DNA of 27,238 bases from Rhodocyclaceae bacterium (GCA_023230455.1 JALNXH010000030.1:1-27238), one strand, 5' to 3'. Counted from the stretch's first letter, positions 7,557-14,982 are shown. Program-made: numbers and translations. Notes: generated by a model not told the origin, from the sequence alone.

Positions 7557-8402
7557 CTATCGGGCGAAGGCCGGCATGGCCACTGGGTTTTGTTCGAATA
7601 CCGCCACACCCCTGGCGCCGGCAAACATGTCTCGCGGCGAGAGGCCGTAGAACCGACGCAAGGCATGGCTGAAATGCGTGGAGTCGGCATAACCCATGTC
7701 GAGCGCAGCATCCAACAAATTGTCGCTGTTTCTTTTGAAGAAGTGCATTACGGCACGCGCCCGCTTCCAGGCGCGAAAACTGCGAAAGGTGGTTCCCGTT
7801 TGCTCGCAAAACAGGTGCGTGAAGCGTGAAAAGGAGAGCCCCGCCTGATCCGCCAGCAATTCCGCCGGATGTTTTTCGGCTGGGTTCGCGTTGATACGTT
7901 CGATAACGGCGGCGATGCGACGGTCGAGCTTTCGCTGCTGTAGCGGTGTGTCGAAGAACAACGCGTCCAAATCCGGCACGCTGTCAGCGGCAGATTTTTC
8001 CTGCAAATACCTGAATCCATCGAGAACGCGATTGGCTGCGGATTCGACACGACAGGGAGTGTCGGCGAGTTGTGCGATTACCGTCTCCGGAGTCACCGAT
8101 TCATTTTCGATGAGTATCTCGGCAATGTTTCGATCCGGCGTCTGGATACGATGCGGCGTGTAGGCCGGAACGATCGCAAATAGGGCTTCCTCGACGTTGG
8201 CGCCGTTCTGCGACAAGCGAAACGGGCTGCCGAGCGATATGTATAAGGTCGTCGCACCGAGAATTCTGGTTCCTGGCGATCCCAACAAACCAACGTAGGC
8301 GATGCGGTCGGGGGTAACGAAAAGCAGCCACTTGGGCGGTCGATTGCTTTGCTGCGGGAAATCTGATGCGTTCCGTGAATTTCTGTTCATCTTCTGCGCC
8401 AC
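7557..8402 (-). CDS. AraC-family transcriptional regulator 2
   Basis: 281-aa regulator built like AraC regulator 1. It has an N-terminal sensing domain (YVGLLGSPGTRILGATTLY and the PAYTPHR motif), a linker containing PDLDALFFDTPLQQRKLD, and a C-terminal double HTH ending in MGYADSTHFSHALRRFYGL. The start is GTG 8402, preceded by GAGAGAGG five bases upstream; ATG 8390 is the alternative. It is divergent from the SDR/kinase-2 operon across a 443-bp region, so control of that operon and of itself is the simplest model. Compared with its two paralogues it has about 10 extra C-terminal residues (EQNPVAMPAFAR). The ligand is unknown. Confidence 0.92.
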   Translation of the reverse strand: MAQKMNRNSRNASDFPQQSNRPPKWLLFVTPDRIAYVGLLGSPGTRILGATTLYISLGSPFRLSQNGANVEEALFAIVPAYTPHRIQTPDRNIAEILIENESVTPETVIAQLADTPCRVESAANRVLDGFRYLQEKSAADSVPDLDALFFDTPLQQRKLDRRIAAVIERINANPAEKHPAELLADQAGLSFSRFTHLFCEQTGTTFRSFRAWKRARAVMHFFKRNSDNLLDAALDMGYADSTHFSHALRRFYGLSPRDMFAGARGVAVFEQNPVAMPAFAR

Positions 8403-8845
8403 AGGGACCTCTCTCCATTACTCATTTTCAACTTATGCCGCCTTGCGGCTTGGCCTGCTGCTTGGATCCGGCAAACGTATTCGCGATTCATGAAAATTGC
8501 CATTGGAACGGCGCGATTCGGGGTATTTAAGAAATCCTCCCGCTATAGTCAATCGTTCATGAATGTCTCGGGGTGATTAGCTGGTAATTCGACAAGTCGA
8601 TGCAAGATTTCCCCGATTTCCGGATGTATCTTATAACGCATTCTAAGTTTATGGGTTAACCCGACCTCGCCAGAAGGAAACTCCGGAGAGGCGGTGATCA
8701 AAACGGGAATGCTCGCCCTCCGCCAAGGGGCAGCGCTTTCATGTGTAGACATTTTCGGATGTGCGAGTGGGGTCTTTGTCGAAGCGCAAGGGATTTTTAG
8801 ACTGAAACTGTAACCGCTGCAAGGCAGTGAAATCGAGAGGGTGCG
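8403..8845. promoter_or_regulatory. Divergent intergenic region with paired TTCATGAA sites
   Basis: This 443-bp region between AraC regulator 2 and the SDR/kinase-2 operon has no confident gene. The palindrome TTCATGAA occurs at 8487-8494 and 8556-8563, 69 bp apart. The flanks extend the similarity in inverted orientation: the plus strand reads ATTCATGAAAATTG at the first site, and the minus strand reads ATTCATGAACGATTG at the second. Such spaced, oppositely oriented sites suit a DNA-looping AraC-type regulator. A minus-strand frame of 67 codons (8752-8549) has no ribosome binding site and was not called. Confidence 0.4.
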
Positions 8846-9586
8846 ATGGCAAATATGCTGGATGGAAAGGTTGCAATCATTACGGGTGCCGCAAGCGGTC
8901 AGGGCGCCGCTGAGGCGCGGCTTTTTGCCGCCGAAGGTGCGCGAGTGGTCGTCGCGGATGTCAATCCGGCAGGTGCCGATGTGGCGGCCGCCATTGGCAA
9001 GGACGTCGCCGTGTTCATGAAGCTGGACGTCACCCAGGCAGCGGATTGGGAGCGGGTGGTTGCCGATGCGCAGGCCAGATTCGGTCGCCTGGACACGTTG
9101 GTGAATAACGCAGGGGTTGCGACCTTAAGGCGCCTGGAAGATACCCGGCTCGAAGAGTTCGATCTGCTCTATCGGGTCAATATGACCGGTCCGTTTCTAG
9201 GAACCAAGGCCGTCATTCCGGTAATGCGTGCCGGCGGAGGTGGTTCCATCGTCAACATCAGCTCGACGTCGGGCCTGCGCGGGCTGACCGACATGTGCAT
9301 GTACGGAACGACAAAGTGGGCAATACGCGGCATGAGCCGACATGCGGCCATGGAACTGGCGCGGGACGGTATCCGGGTGAACTGCGTGTTCCCCGGCGTG
9401 ATCGAAACGCCCATGCTGGCCGCCCAGGCAACCAAGGAACAGATTGCTGCCATGGGAGCGATGACCCCGCTTGGACGTAACGGGCAACCCGAAGATGTGG
9501 CAGGGATCGTCGCTTTCCTTGCCTCGGACCGGGCCAGTTTCATTACGGGCGGCGAGTTTGCCGCGGATGGTGGTTTCGGGGCTTGA
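8846..9586 (+). CDS. SDR-family oxidoreductase 1 (classical, hydroxysteroid/3-oxoacyl type)
   Basis: 246-aa classical short-chain dehydrogenase/reductase, NAD(P)-dependent and cytoplasmic. The cofactor loop TGAASGQG is at residues 13-20, NNAG at 87-90, and the full catalytic set Ser140, Tyr153 and Lys157 (YGTTK) is present; PGVIETPM follows. An acidic residue at the end of beta-2 (VADVN) favours NAD over NADP. GAGAGG precedes ATG 8846. It opens the operon that continues with kinase 2, 56 bp downstream. SDRs of this look oxidise secondary alcohols of steroids, terpenoids or 3-hydroxyacyl compounds; the substrate cannot be read from the sequence. Confidence 0.92.
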   Translation: MANMLDGKVAIITGAASGQGAAEARLFAAEGARVVVADVNPAGADVAAAIGKDVAVFMKLDVTQAADWERVVADAQARFGRLDTLVNNAGVATLRRLEDTRLEEFDLLYRVNMTGPFLGTKAVIPVMRAGGGGSIVNISSTSGLRGLTDMCMYGTTKWAIRGMSRHAAMELARDGIRVNCVFPGVIETPMLAAQATKEQIAAMGAMTPLGRNGQPEDVAGIVAFLASDRASFITGGEFAADGGFGA

Positions 9587-9642
9587 TACGAGGCCTACGG
9601 GTCAGTTGAAATTGGACCTTCAGAATCTAATCAGGATCGTTT

Positions 9643-10860
9643 ATGCAAAAACCAGACAAAAACAGCCCCTCGGCGGAATGGATACGTTCGCTTCGTGCGC
9701 GCTATCCGGTCGAGGCTGAAATCGACCATGTGCTCACCCGCAAGATGGAGCGGCGCAGTGGCCCAGGTTTCTCGCCGATTCCCCTGGAAGAGTTGACCCG
9801 CAGGGTCGAATCGCTGCTGCATGCCAAGCTCGGCAAGCAGCCGTACAAGTTCGGCGACGCACGCTGGATGACCGGCGGCTCGTCGAAACTACAGATGGCG
9901 TTCACGCTGGAATGGGATCGGCCTGGCGTCGGGCGCGAAAAGACGAAGATGGTGCTGCGCATGGAGCCCGCGGAGTCGATCATCGAAACCAGCCGATTGC
10001 GCGAGTTCCAGCTCATCAAGGCGTTCGACGGCATCGTGCCCGTACCGCCGCTGTTCTGGTGCGATGCGGAGGCCGAGTTCCTGCCCTATCCGGCCCTGAT
10101 CTACGGATTCGCCGAGGGCATCGCCAAACCCACCAAGACGCGGCCGAACAGTTCGCGCAACACGACCTCCGGCGTCGGCGTCTGGTTTCCGCCGGAGCTG
10201 CGCACCGACCTTGCGCGCCAGTTCGTCGATTGCCTGGCGAAAATCCACACCCGCGACCATCGCGACGCCGGCCTCACTGCGTTCGACGTTCCGCAGCTCG
10301 GCACCACCCAGTGCGCCGAATGGGGGATCAATCTTTGGGACCGGATCTGGGAGGAGGACGCCGACGAGGAGATTCCCCTCTTGCGTCTCGCCTCCGGCTG
10401 GCTGAGGCGCAACATGCCCACGCTCGACCGGCACTCGATCATTCATTGCGACTACCGCACCGGCAACTTCCTGTTCACCGAACACGATGCCCGGATCACC
10501 GCACTGCTCGACTGGGAACTGGGCCTGATCGGCGACCGCCACCAGGATCTGGCCTGGTCCACCAGCCACATGTTCGGCGGCCTCGACGACGACTACAAGA
10601 CCTTCCTCATCGGCGGCATGATTCCAGAGTCGAAATTCATCGAAGACTACGAGCGGGAATCGGGATTGAAGGTAAACCCGAAAACGCTGCACTGGTACAA
10701 GGTGTACAACAACTACAGCCTCGCCGTGATGACCATCGGCACCTGCTATCGCATCGCCCGGAACGGGAAGACCCACCAGGACGTGCTGGTCACCTCGCTC
10801 ATCGGCACGGGGCACATCTTTCTCAACCAGATGATGGAACAGATCGAGGAGGGGCTCTGA
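9643..10860 (+). CDS. APH-fold small-molecule kinase 2 (paralogue of kinase 1)
   Basis: 405-aa phosphotransferase that aligns with kinase 1 nearly end to end, from the shared IDxVLTRKxxRRSGP block near residue 28 onward. Motifs: glycine-rich TGGSSK (77-82), catalytic HCDYRTGN (268-275, D270 and N275), and metal-binding LDWE (289-292). As in kinase 1, Arg replaces the usual N-lobe Lys (MVLRMEP). The loop around residues 163-180 differs most from kinase 1 (TKTRPNSSRNTTSGVGVW) and may tune substrate choice. AGGA lies upstream of ATG 9643. The stop is one base from the next start (TGAGATG), so translation is coupled. An ATP-dependent alcohol kinase in a catabolic route is the preferred reading; the acceptor is unknown. 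Confidence 0.88.
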   Translation: MQKPDKNSPSAEWIRSLRARYPVEAEIDHVLTRKMERRSGPGFSPIPLEELTRRVESLLHAKLGKQPYKFGDARWMTGGSSKLQMAFTLEWDRPGVGREKTKMVLRMEPAESIIETSRLREFQLIKAFDGIVPVPPLFWCDAEAEFLPYPALIYGFAEGIAKPTKTRPNSSRNTTSGVGVWFPPELRTDLARQFVDCLAKIHTRDHRDAGLTAFDVPQLGTTQCAEWGINLWDRIWEEDADEEIPLLRLASGWLRRNMPTLDRHSIIHCDYRTGNFLFTEHDARITALLDWELGLIGDRHQDLAWSTSHMFGGLDDDYKTFLIGGMIPESKFIEDYERESGLKVNPKTLHWYKVYNNYSLAVMTIGTCYRIARNGKTHQDVLVTSLIGTGHIFLNQMMEQIEEGL

Positions 10861-10861
10861 G

Positions 10862-11413
10862 ATGCAACTGCGTTCTGAAATCAAGCTTGCCAGCATGATC
10901 AAGGCGATGAAGGATGTGGTCATTCCATCCATCGATGCCAAGAACGACCTGGCGATCCAGCAGGCGCATCTGATCGTCGGCTTGCTCAACCTGATGGTCC
11001 ATCAGCTGCCGGTGCAGTTCCGCTTCGACCGCGACGAACTGAAGCGCCTGATCGACTGTGCGCAAGGTCTTTCGGGGTTGAGCACGGACGATCCCTCCAT
11101 CGGCGAGGCGAACAAAACGCTCGGCACCCGTTGCGCGGCGGCGGCGGCCGTGCTGGAACGCTGCGCGGGCGATCCCGCGGAGCTGACGGCGGCGGTTCGC
11201 GACCTGCGCGAGGCCACCGGTGAACTAATGGCCGCGGCGGCAAGCGGCCGGGATACGGCAGCGCTCGGCGTCGTCGAGAAGGCTGTCCTTTCCCTCTCCA
11301 GGGAACAGTTGCTGCGCGATCGCTCGTTGATGCTACCGCAAGGCTGGGAGCCTGATCCGACGCTGATTCCCGAGATCCAGTCGCTGTTGCAGGCTGTCAC
11401 CGGCAATCCCTGA
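10862..11413 (+). CDS. Helical protein of unknown function, coupled to kinase 2
   Basis: 183-aa soluble, largely helical protein that I do not recognise. It has no signal peptide or membrane segment. The first ~75 residues form amphipathic helices (IQQAHLIVGLLNLMVHQLPV). The middle is Ala-rich with two Cys (CAAAAAVLERC), and the C-terminal part includes LSREQLLRDRSLMLPQGWEPDPTL. Its start lies one base after the kinase 2 stop, and GGAGGGG inside the kinase 3' end serves as its ribosome binding site, so the two are likely made in fixed ratio. A role as kinase partner or as a carrier/lid subunit is possible but is inference from coupling alone. A 13-bp hairpin follows immediately. Confidence 0.8.
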   Translation: MQLRSEIKLASMIKAMKDVVIPSIDAKNDLAIQQAHLIVGLLNLMVHQLPVQFRFDRDELKRLIDCAQGLSGLSTDDPSIGEANKTLGTRCAAAAAVLERCAGDPAELTAAVRDLREATGELMAAAASGRDTAALGVVEKAVLSLSREQLLRDRSLMLPQGWEPDPTLIPEIQSLLQAVTGNP

Positions 11414-11422
11414 GTTCTCGAT

Positions 11423-11453
11423 CCGCATGTGCCCGGGCGTCGGGCACATGCGG
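11423..11453 (+). terminator. Perfect 13-bp hairpin after the kinase 2 unit
   Basis: CCGCATGTGCCCG (11423-11435) and its exact complement (11441-11453) flank a five-base loop, starting ten bases after the preceding stop codon. The following bases (CTTCCGGTTC) are not a T-run, so this is either a weak or Rho-assisted terminator or an mRNA 3'-end stabiliser that lowers expression of the next SDR. Confidence 0.6.
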
Positions 11454-11536
11454 CTTCCGGTTCGATTTCAAGCTTCCCGATCGACGTGCGGATGGGGACG
11501 CTTTTTTCAGAAGCAGGCAAACCTGGAGGAGTGGAT

Positions 11537-12319
11537 ATGACGAAAGAATTCGATGATGTTCCCGATTTTCCCGATGGCGCGGCGATCGTCTTTGGCGGTT
11601 CGGGGGGGCTTGGGCAGTGCATTTCCCGCCTGCTGGCGGCGCGCGGCGCCACGGTAGCCGTGACCTATCGGTCGCGCAAGGCCGAGGCCGACGGCGTGGT
11701 GGAGCAGATTACGCGCCGCGGCGGCAAGGCGATGGCCGTGCAGGTCGATCTGACCGATGCGGAATCGGTGCGCAAGGGAACGCAGGCCGTCGCCGAGCGA
11801 TTCGGGCGCATCCACAGCGTCATTTCCACCGGCGGGCTGGTCTTCGGCACCCCCGATCTGGCGGACACCGACCCCGAGGATTTCCGCAACGTCGTCGAAA
11901 CCGACGTGATCGGCTTCTTCAACGTCGCCCAGGCCACGCTGCCTTATCTGCGCAAGAGCGGGGGCGGCTCCTACGTCGGCTTGATCACCACGGCCGTCAG
12001 CCGCACCTACCCCGGCGACACGCTGTCCGGCACGCCGAAGGCGGCTCTTGCGGCGATGTTGAAGCAGATCACGCTGGAGGAGGCGCGCTACGGCATCCGG
12101 GCGAACGGCGTCGGTCCCGGCGTGATCCATGCCGGCATGGTGCTGCCCATGCTGGAAACGTCGGCGAAGGCGTTGCTCGATTACGCGGTGGACATCACGC
12201 CGCTGAAGCGCGCAGGTACGGACCTCGAGGTCGCCGAAGCCGTGGTCTTCCTCGCCTCGCGCCGCGCGTCCTACATCACCGGCCAGATGCTGATGGTCGA
12301 TGGCGGTCTTGCCACCTGA
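11537..12319 (+). CDS. Atypical SDR-family protein 2 (catalytic Tyr replaced by Ser)
   Basis: 260-aa SDR fold with an intact cofactor loop (GGSGGLGQ, residues 20-27) and the usual C-terminal MVDGGL. NNAG is replaced by STGG (97-100). The catalytic segment reads LSGTPKAAL, so the position four before Lys168, normally Tyr, is Ser164; Thr151/152 stand near the usual Ser. It may therefore be inactive as a classical oxidoreductase, use Tyr158 in another geometry, or catalyse a different step. ATG 11537 is chosen because GGAGGAG precedes it. It sits between two strong hairpins, 123 bp after the helical protein. A truncated relative with the same Ser substitution lies at 24815-25183, so this is a real subfamily rather than a sequencing error. 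Confidence 0.87.
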   Translation: MTKEFDDVPDFPDGAAIVFGGSGGLGQCISRLLAARGATVAVTYRSRKAEADGVVEQITRRGGKAMAVQVDLTDAESVRKGTQAVAERFGRIHSVISTGGLVFGTPDLADTDPEDFRNVVETDVIGFFNVAQATLPYLRKSGGGSYVGLITTAVSRTYPGDTLSGTPKAALAAMLKQITLEEARYGIRANGVGPGVIHAGMVLPMLETSAKALLDYAVDITPLKRAGTDLEVAEAVVFLASRRASYITGQMLMVDGGLAT

Positions 12320-12336
12320 AGGCTTTCCGCAAACGA

Positions 12337-12372
12337 GTGCGCCCGAAGCCGCCCAGGCGGCTTCGGGCGCAC
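12337..12372 (+). terminator. Strong 17-bp GC-rich hairpin
   Basis: GTGCGCCCGAAGCCGCC (12337-12353) is followed by a two-base gap and its perfect complement (12356-12372), giving an uninterrupted stem of at least 15 bp once a stable loop is allowed. It lies 17 bp after the SDR 2 stop codon. No T-run follows, so termination would have to be non-canonical; it may instead protect the upstream mRNA from 3' decay. Confidence 0.6.
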
Positions 12373-12385
12373 GGTATTGAAAATT

Positions 12386-12409
12386 GACGGGCACTCCCGG
12401 ATGCCCGTC
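12386..12409 (+). terminator. Second hairpin, 8-bp stem
   Basis: GACGGGCA (12386-12393) and TGCCCGTC (12402-12409) form a perfect 8-bp stem with an eight-base loop, 13 bp after the larger hairpin and just upstream of the DUF1330 ribosome binding site. It could be a tandem terminator element or a leader structure affecting translation of the next gene. No U-tract follows. Confidence 0.45.
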
Positions 12410-12427
12410 ATCGACAGGGAAAAATCC

Positions 12428-12778
12428 ATGACAGACACTGAAGTTGGCACGGATGTGCCGGCCTATCTCATCGCACGGGTGAGCATCAAGGACGGCGATG
12501 TCAATCGTTACATGACGGAATATGGCATGCCGGTCATTCCCATCGTTGCCAAGTATCAAGGCGAGGTATTGGTTGCGTCGTCCACGGCCGCCGTCGTCGA
12601 AGGCGATGCGTGCTACAACTGGACCGTGGTGCTGCGTTTTCCGAGTCGCCGCCTGGCCGATGCCTGGTACTTCAGCGACGAATATGCGCCGTTCAGGAAA
12701 TATCGGATGACGACGCTGACTACCGGCGGCGATGTCGTACTGGTCGATGGCTTCGACCCTGGCACCCCACCGGGCTGA
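12428..12778 (+). CDS. DUF1330-family protein
   Basis: 116-aa small cytoplasmic protein with a ferredoxin-like dimeric alpha/beta barrel predicted by similarity to DUF1330: AYLIARVSIKDGDVNRYMTE at the start, the central strand/helix VLRFPSRRLADAWYFSDEY, and a C-terminal DVVLVDGF strand. The biochemical function of the family is not established. AGGGA upstream of ATG 12428 sets the start; an in-frame ATG at 12377 would run through the hairpins. It is the last gene of the kinase 2 cluster and convergent with the TetR gene 30 bp away. Members often occur beside catabolic SDRs and acyl-CoA enzymes, so an accessory role is plausible but unproven. Confidence 0.85.
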   Translation: MTDTEVGTDVPAYLIARVSIKDGDVNRYMTEYGMPVIPIVAKYQGEVLVASSTAAVVEGDACYNWTVVLRFPSRRLADAWYFSDEYAPFRKYRMTTLTTGGDVVLVDGFDPGTPPG

Positions 12779-12808
12779 ACGCGAGTCCGTCCCCGTTCCG
12801 GGCAGCGC

Positions 12809-13516
12809 TCAATGCCCCGGCGAGGGCGGTCCTGGAGGATTCCCGGTCATTGGCGGGCGGACGAAAGGCGACTGGCGCGGCAGCTTTCTTTTCAGCGTGC
12901 CGAGATGCTTGAGCAGAAGTTCCCTGTCCTCGATGCGGGCGACGCCCAGCAGCAACAGGCCCGTGCCGTAGCTGATCTGGGCCTTGAATTCGATGTCGTC
13001 GAGTTCTTCCTGCACCCACAGGTCGAGCGCTCCGACAAACTGGATGACCAGTTGCCGGGCCAGGTGTTCGCAGCCGGCTTCCTTCGGCAGCAAATCCTGC
13101 TGCACGAAGCCGAGCAGTGCCGTTTTCCAGTAGTCGAGCGAGCGTTCCATATAAGCCGGCCGGTGCACCGTATCGCCGACGCCGAGCAGGAAACGGTACA
13201 GCGGGCGGTAGAAGTCCGGTGCGGAAACGAAGAAGGCCGCGCTCGATGCGGCCGCCCGCAGCACGCGCTGGACCGGGTGGGGATGGGCAAAGGCCTTTTC
13301 GGCGCCCTCGGCGATTTCATCCAGGGAGCGGTTGAGCAGGGCGTAAAGAATGGCGCTTTTCGAGCCGAACAGGTTGTAGGGCGTGGCAAGGCTCAGTTTC
13401 GCCTTGTTGGCCAGTGTCTGCATCGAGAATTCGGTCGTCCCCGTCTTACGTATCAATGCTTCGGCGGCGTCCAGCGTGCGCTGACGTCGCATTTCCTTTT
13501 GTGTCTCTCTGACCAT
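12809..13516 (-). CDS. TetR-family transcriptional regulator
   Basis: 235-aa repressor with an N-terminal TetR HTH (TLDAAEALIRKTGTTEFSMQ, then ANKAKLSLATPYNLFGSKSA, residues about 14-55) and an all-helical C-terminal ligand domain. The C-terminal tail is Pro-rich (GNPPGPPSPGH). ATG 13516 is preferred because the HTH begins shortly after it and GGACGGA lies upstream; GTG 13576 would add 20 residues without a good ribosome binding site. It is divergent from acyl-CoA dehydrogenase 1. The intergenic region holds a 15-bp inverted repeat overlapping a near-consensus promoter, the arrangement expected for a TetR protein controlling the dehydrogenase and itself. An acyl-CoA or pathway intermediate is a likely inducer by analogy. 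Confidence 0.93.
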   Translation of the reverse strand: MVRETQKEMRRQRTLDAAEALIRKTGTTEFSMQTLANKAKLSLATPYNLFGSKSAILYALLNRSLDEIAEGAEKAFAHPHPVQRVLRAAASSAAFFVSAPDFYRPLYRFLLGVGDTVHRPAYMERSLDYWKTALLGFVQQDLLPKEAGCEHLARQLVIQFVGALDLWVQEELDDIEFKAQISYGTGLLLLGVARIEDRELLLKHLGTLKRKLPRQSPFVRPPMTGNPPGPPSPGH

Positions 13517-13634
13517 CAAGTCCGTCCGGGTTGTGATTTCTTTGCGGATGACAATTTCCGGCTGCCAGCATCCCACGTGCGCGGCGAATCATATCCGATG
13601 TTCAACCAGGTGCGATCAGATCAATCTGTAAAAG

Positions 13635-13686
13635 TTATAACCAATTATAAATAATTGTTGACTGTGTTTTTATACTTGGTTATAAA
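13635..13686 (+). promoter_or_regulatory. Promoter and TetR-type operator upstream of acyl-CoA dehydrogenase 1
   Basis: TTGACT (13658-13663) and TATAAA (13681-13686) are separated by 17 bases, a near-consensus sigma-70 promoter reading toward the dehydrogenase. TTATAACCAATTATA (13635-13649) and TATACTTGGTTATAA (13671-13685) are inverted copies matching at 14 of 15 positions. One lies upstream of the -35 and one covers the -10. The minus strand also shows TATAAT at 13649-13644, a -10 for the divergent tetR, inside the left half-site. Repressor binding would therefore block both directions. The AT-rich patch stands out from its GC-rich surroundings. Confidence 0.72.
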
Positions 13687-13770
13687 TTTATCCCGACAGA
13701 TTCGATGAATCTGCGAGATGCCGAATCGGCCGTAAGCGAAAGATTTAAAAACAGACAGGAGGATGCCTAG

Positions 13771-14982
13771 ATGTATGACTACACGTTGACCGAAGAGCAG
13801 CAAGCATTCAAGGATTCCGTCAAGAAATTTGCTGAAAGGGAACTGAAGCCGCTGGTTGCCAAAGCCGATGCCATGGAAGACCCAAAGGAATGTTGGGATT
13901 TACTTGCGCCGGTGGCGAAGAAGAGCCTACAGGCGGGGCATGGAAAGCTATGCATTCCTGAGGAGTACGGAGGCACGGGAGCCGGCCTGATCGAATTCAT
14001 GATTCTTTGCGAAGAGATCGGCTATGTCGACTCCGGATTCGCCCTCAGCGCCATGGTCACAGCCTGCGCACCGCGACTGCTGCTGAACTCGCCGGAGGAA
14101 CAAAAGGAAAAATGGTTGCGACCAACGGGCGAAGATGAAACCGGCAAATACATCTGGGCATTCGTCTCCACCGAGCCCTACGGCGGCAACGAGATGATCT
14201 GCCCGCTGCCCGATCCGAAGCTGGGAATCCATACGACCGCGGTGCGCGACGGCAAGGGTTACCGGATCAAGGGCGGAACAAAGGTTTTCATCACCAACGG
14301 CGGCGTCGCCGAGGTGTACATGCTCAATTGCCGGACGCGACCGGATCGTTCGAACGTCAACGGCTGCAACTGGTTGATGTTCACCAAGGACACCCCCGGG
14401 TATTCGATCGGCAAATACGAGCACAAGGTCGGCTGGCGGACATCGACCAACACGACGATCTACATCGACGACATGTGGATTCCGGAGGAAGACCGGGTCG
14501 GCCCCGAAGGCGAGGGGTTCTGGGTGATCGAGAACATCCTCCTGGAGAATGCGGTGGGGATTGCGGCGATTTCGCTGGGGACCATGCGGGCGGCCTACAA
14601 CCTGGCCCTGGCTCATTGCAAGGAACGTGTGACCTGGGGCAAGCCGATCATCGAGCACCAGGCCGTATCGTCGAAGCTGGTCAACATGCGGATGAAGATC
14701 GAGGCGTGCCGGGCGCTGACGGAAAAGCTGGCCTGGGCGGCGATGAATCCGAAGTTGGCGCAGGACGGCCTGGGCAAGCTTGCCAAACTGGCGAAATTCC
14801 ATTCCGCGATGATGGTGCAGGAAGTGACCAACGATGCGGCGTATCTCTTCGGTGGCTACGGCCTGATGCGCGGGCATCCGGTGGAAAAACTGCTGCGTGA
14901 CGGGCTTCCCAACCGGGTGGTGGAAGGGTCGATCGAAGCCAATCAATGGACGATGGCGAACTACGACCTTGATTTGATCTGA
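13771..14982 (+). CDS. Acyl-CoA dehydrogenase 1
   Basis: 403-aa FAD-dependent acyl-CoA dehydrogenase, which introduces an alpha,beta double bond into an acyl-CoA thioester and passes electrons to ETF. It has the N-terminal helical domain (residues 1-130), a beta-barrel domain with VSTEPYGGNE and the FAD-contact FITNGG, and the C-terminal helical domain. The C-terminal segment VVEGSIEAN carries Glu385 at the position of the usual catalytic base. Glu259 (LLENAV) also lies at the alternative isovaleryl-type position, so assignment of the base is not certain. Insertions such as CPLPDPKLG near residue 148 make it divergent from fatty-acid enzymes. AGGAGGA precedes ATG 13771. It is expressed from the TetR-controlled promoter. 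Confidence 0.92.
   Translation: MYDYTLTEEQQAFKDSVKKFAERELKPLVAKADAMEDPKECWDLLAPVAKKSLQAGHGKLCIPEEYGGTGAGLIEFMILCEEIGYVDSGFALSAMVTACAPRLLLNSPEEQKEKWLRPTGEDETGKYIWAFVSTEPYGGNEMICPLPDPKLGIHTTAVRDGKGYRIKGGTKVFITNGGVAEVYMLNCRTRPDRSNVNGCNWLMFTKDTPGYSIGKYEHKVGWRTSTNTTIYIDDMWIPEEDRVGPEGEGFWVIENILLENAVGIAAISLGTMRAAYNLALAHCKERVTWGKPIIEHQAVSSKLVNMRMKIEACRALTEKLAWAAMNPKLAQDGLGKLAKLAKFHSAMMVQEVTNDAAYLFGGYGLMRGHPVEKLLRDGLPNRVVEGSIEANQWTMANYDLDLI

Noticed and set aside
8549..8752. 67-codon minus-strand frame in the AraC 2/SDR 1 intergenic region
   Set aside because: No ribosome binding site, no recognisable family, and it overlaps the putative regulatory sites. Kept only as a weak possibility.
9889..12559. 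Long minus-strand open frames opposite kinase 2 and SDR 2
   Set aside because: They are mirror frames of well-supported genes with family motifs; their translations are His/Arg/Asp-rich without recognisable domains.
13948..14946. Minus-strand frame of 332 codons opposite acyl-CoA dehydrogenase 1
   Set aside because: Antisense shadow of a clear dehydrogenase; no start signal or known motif.
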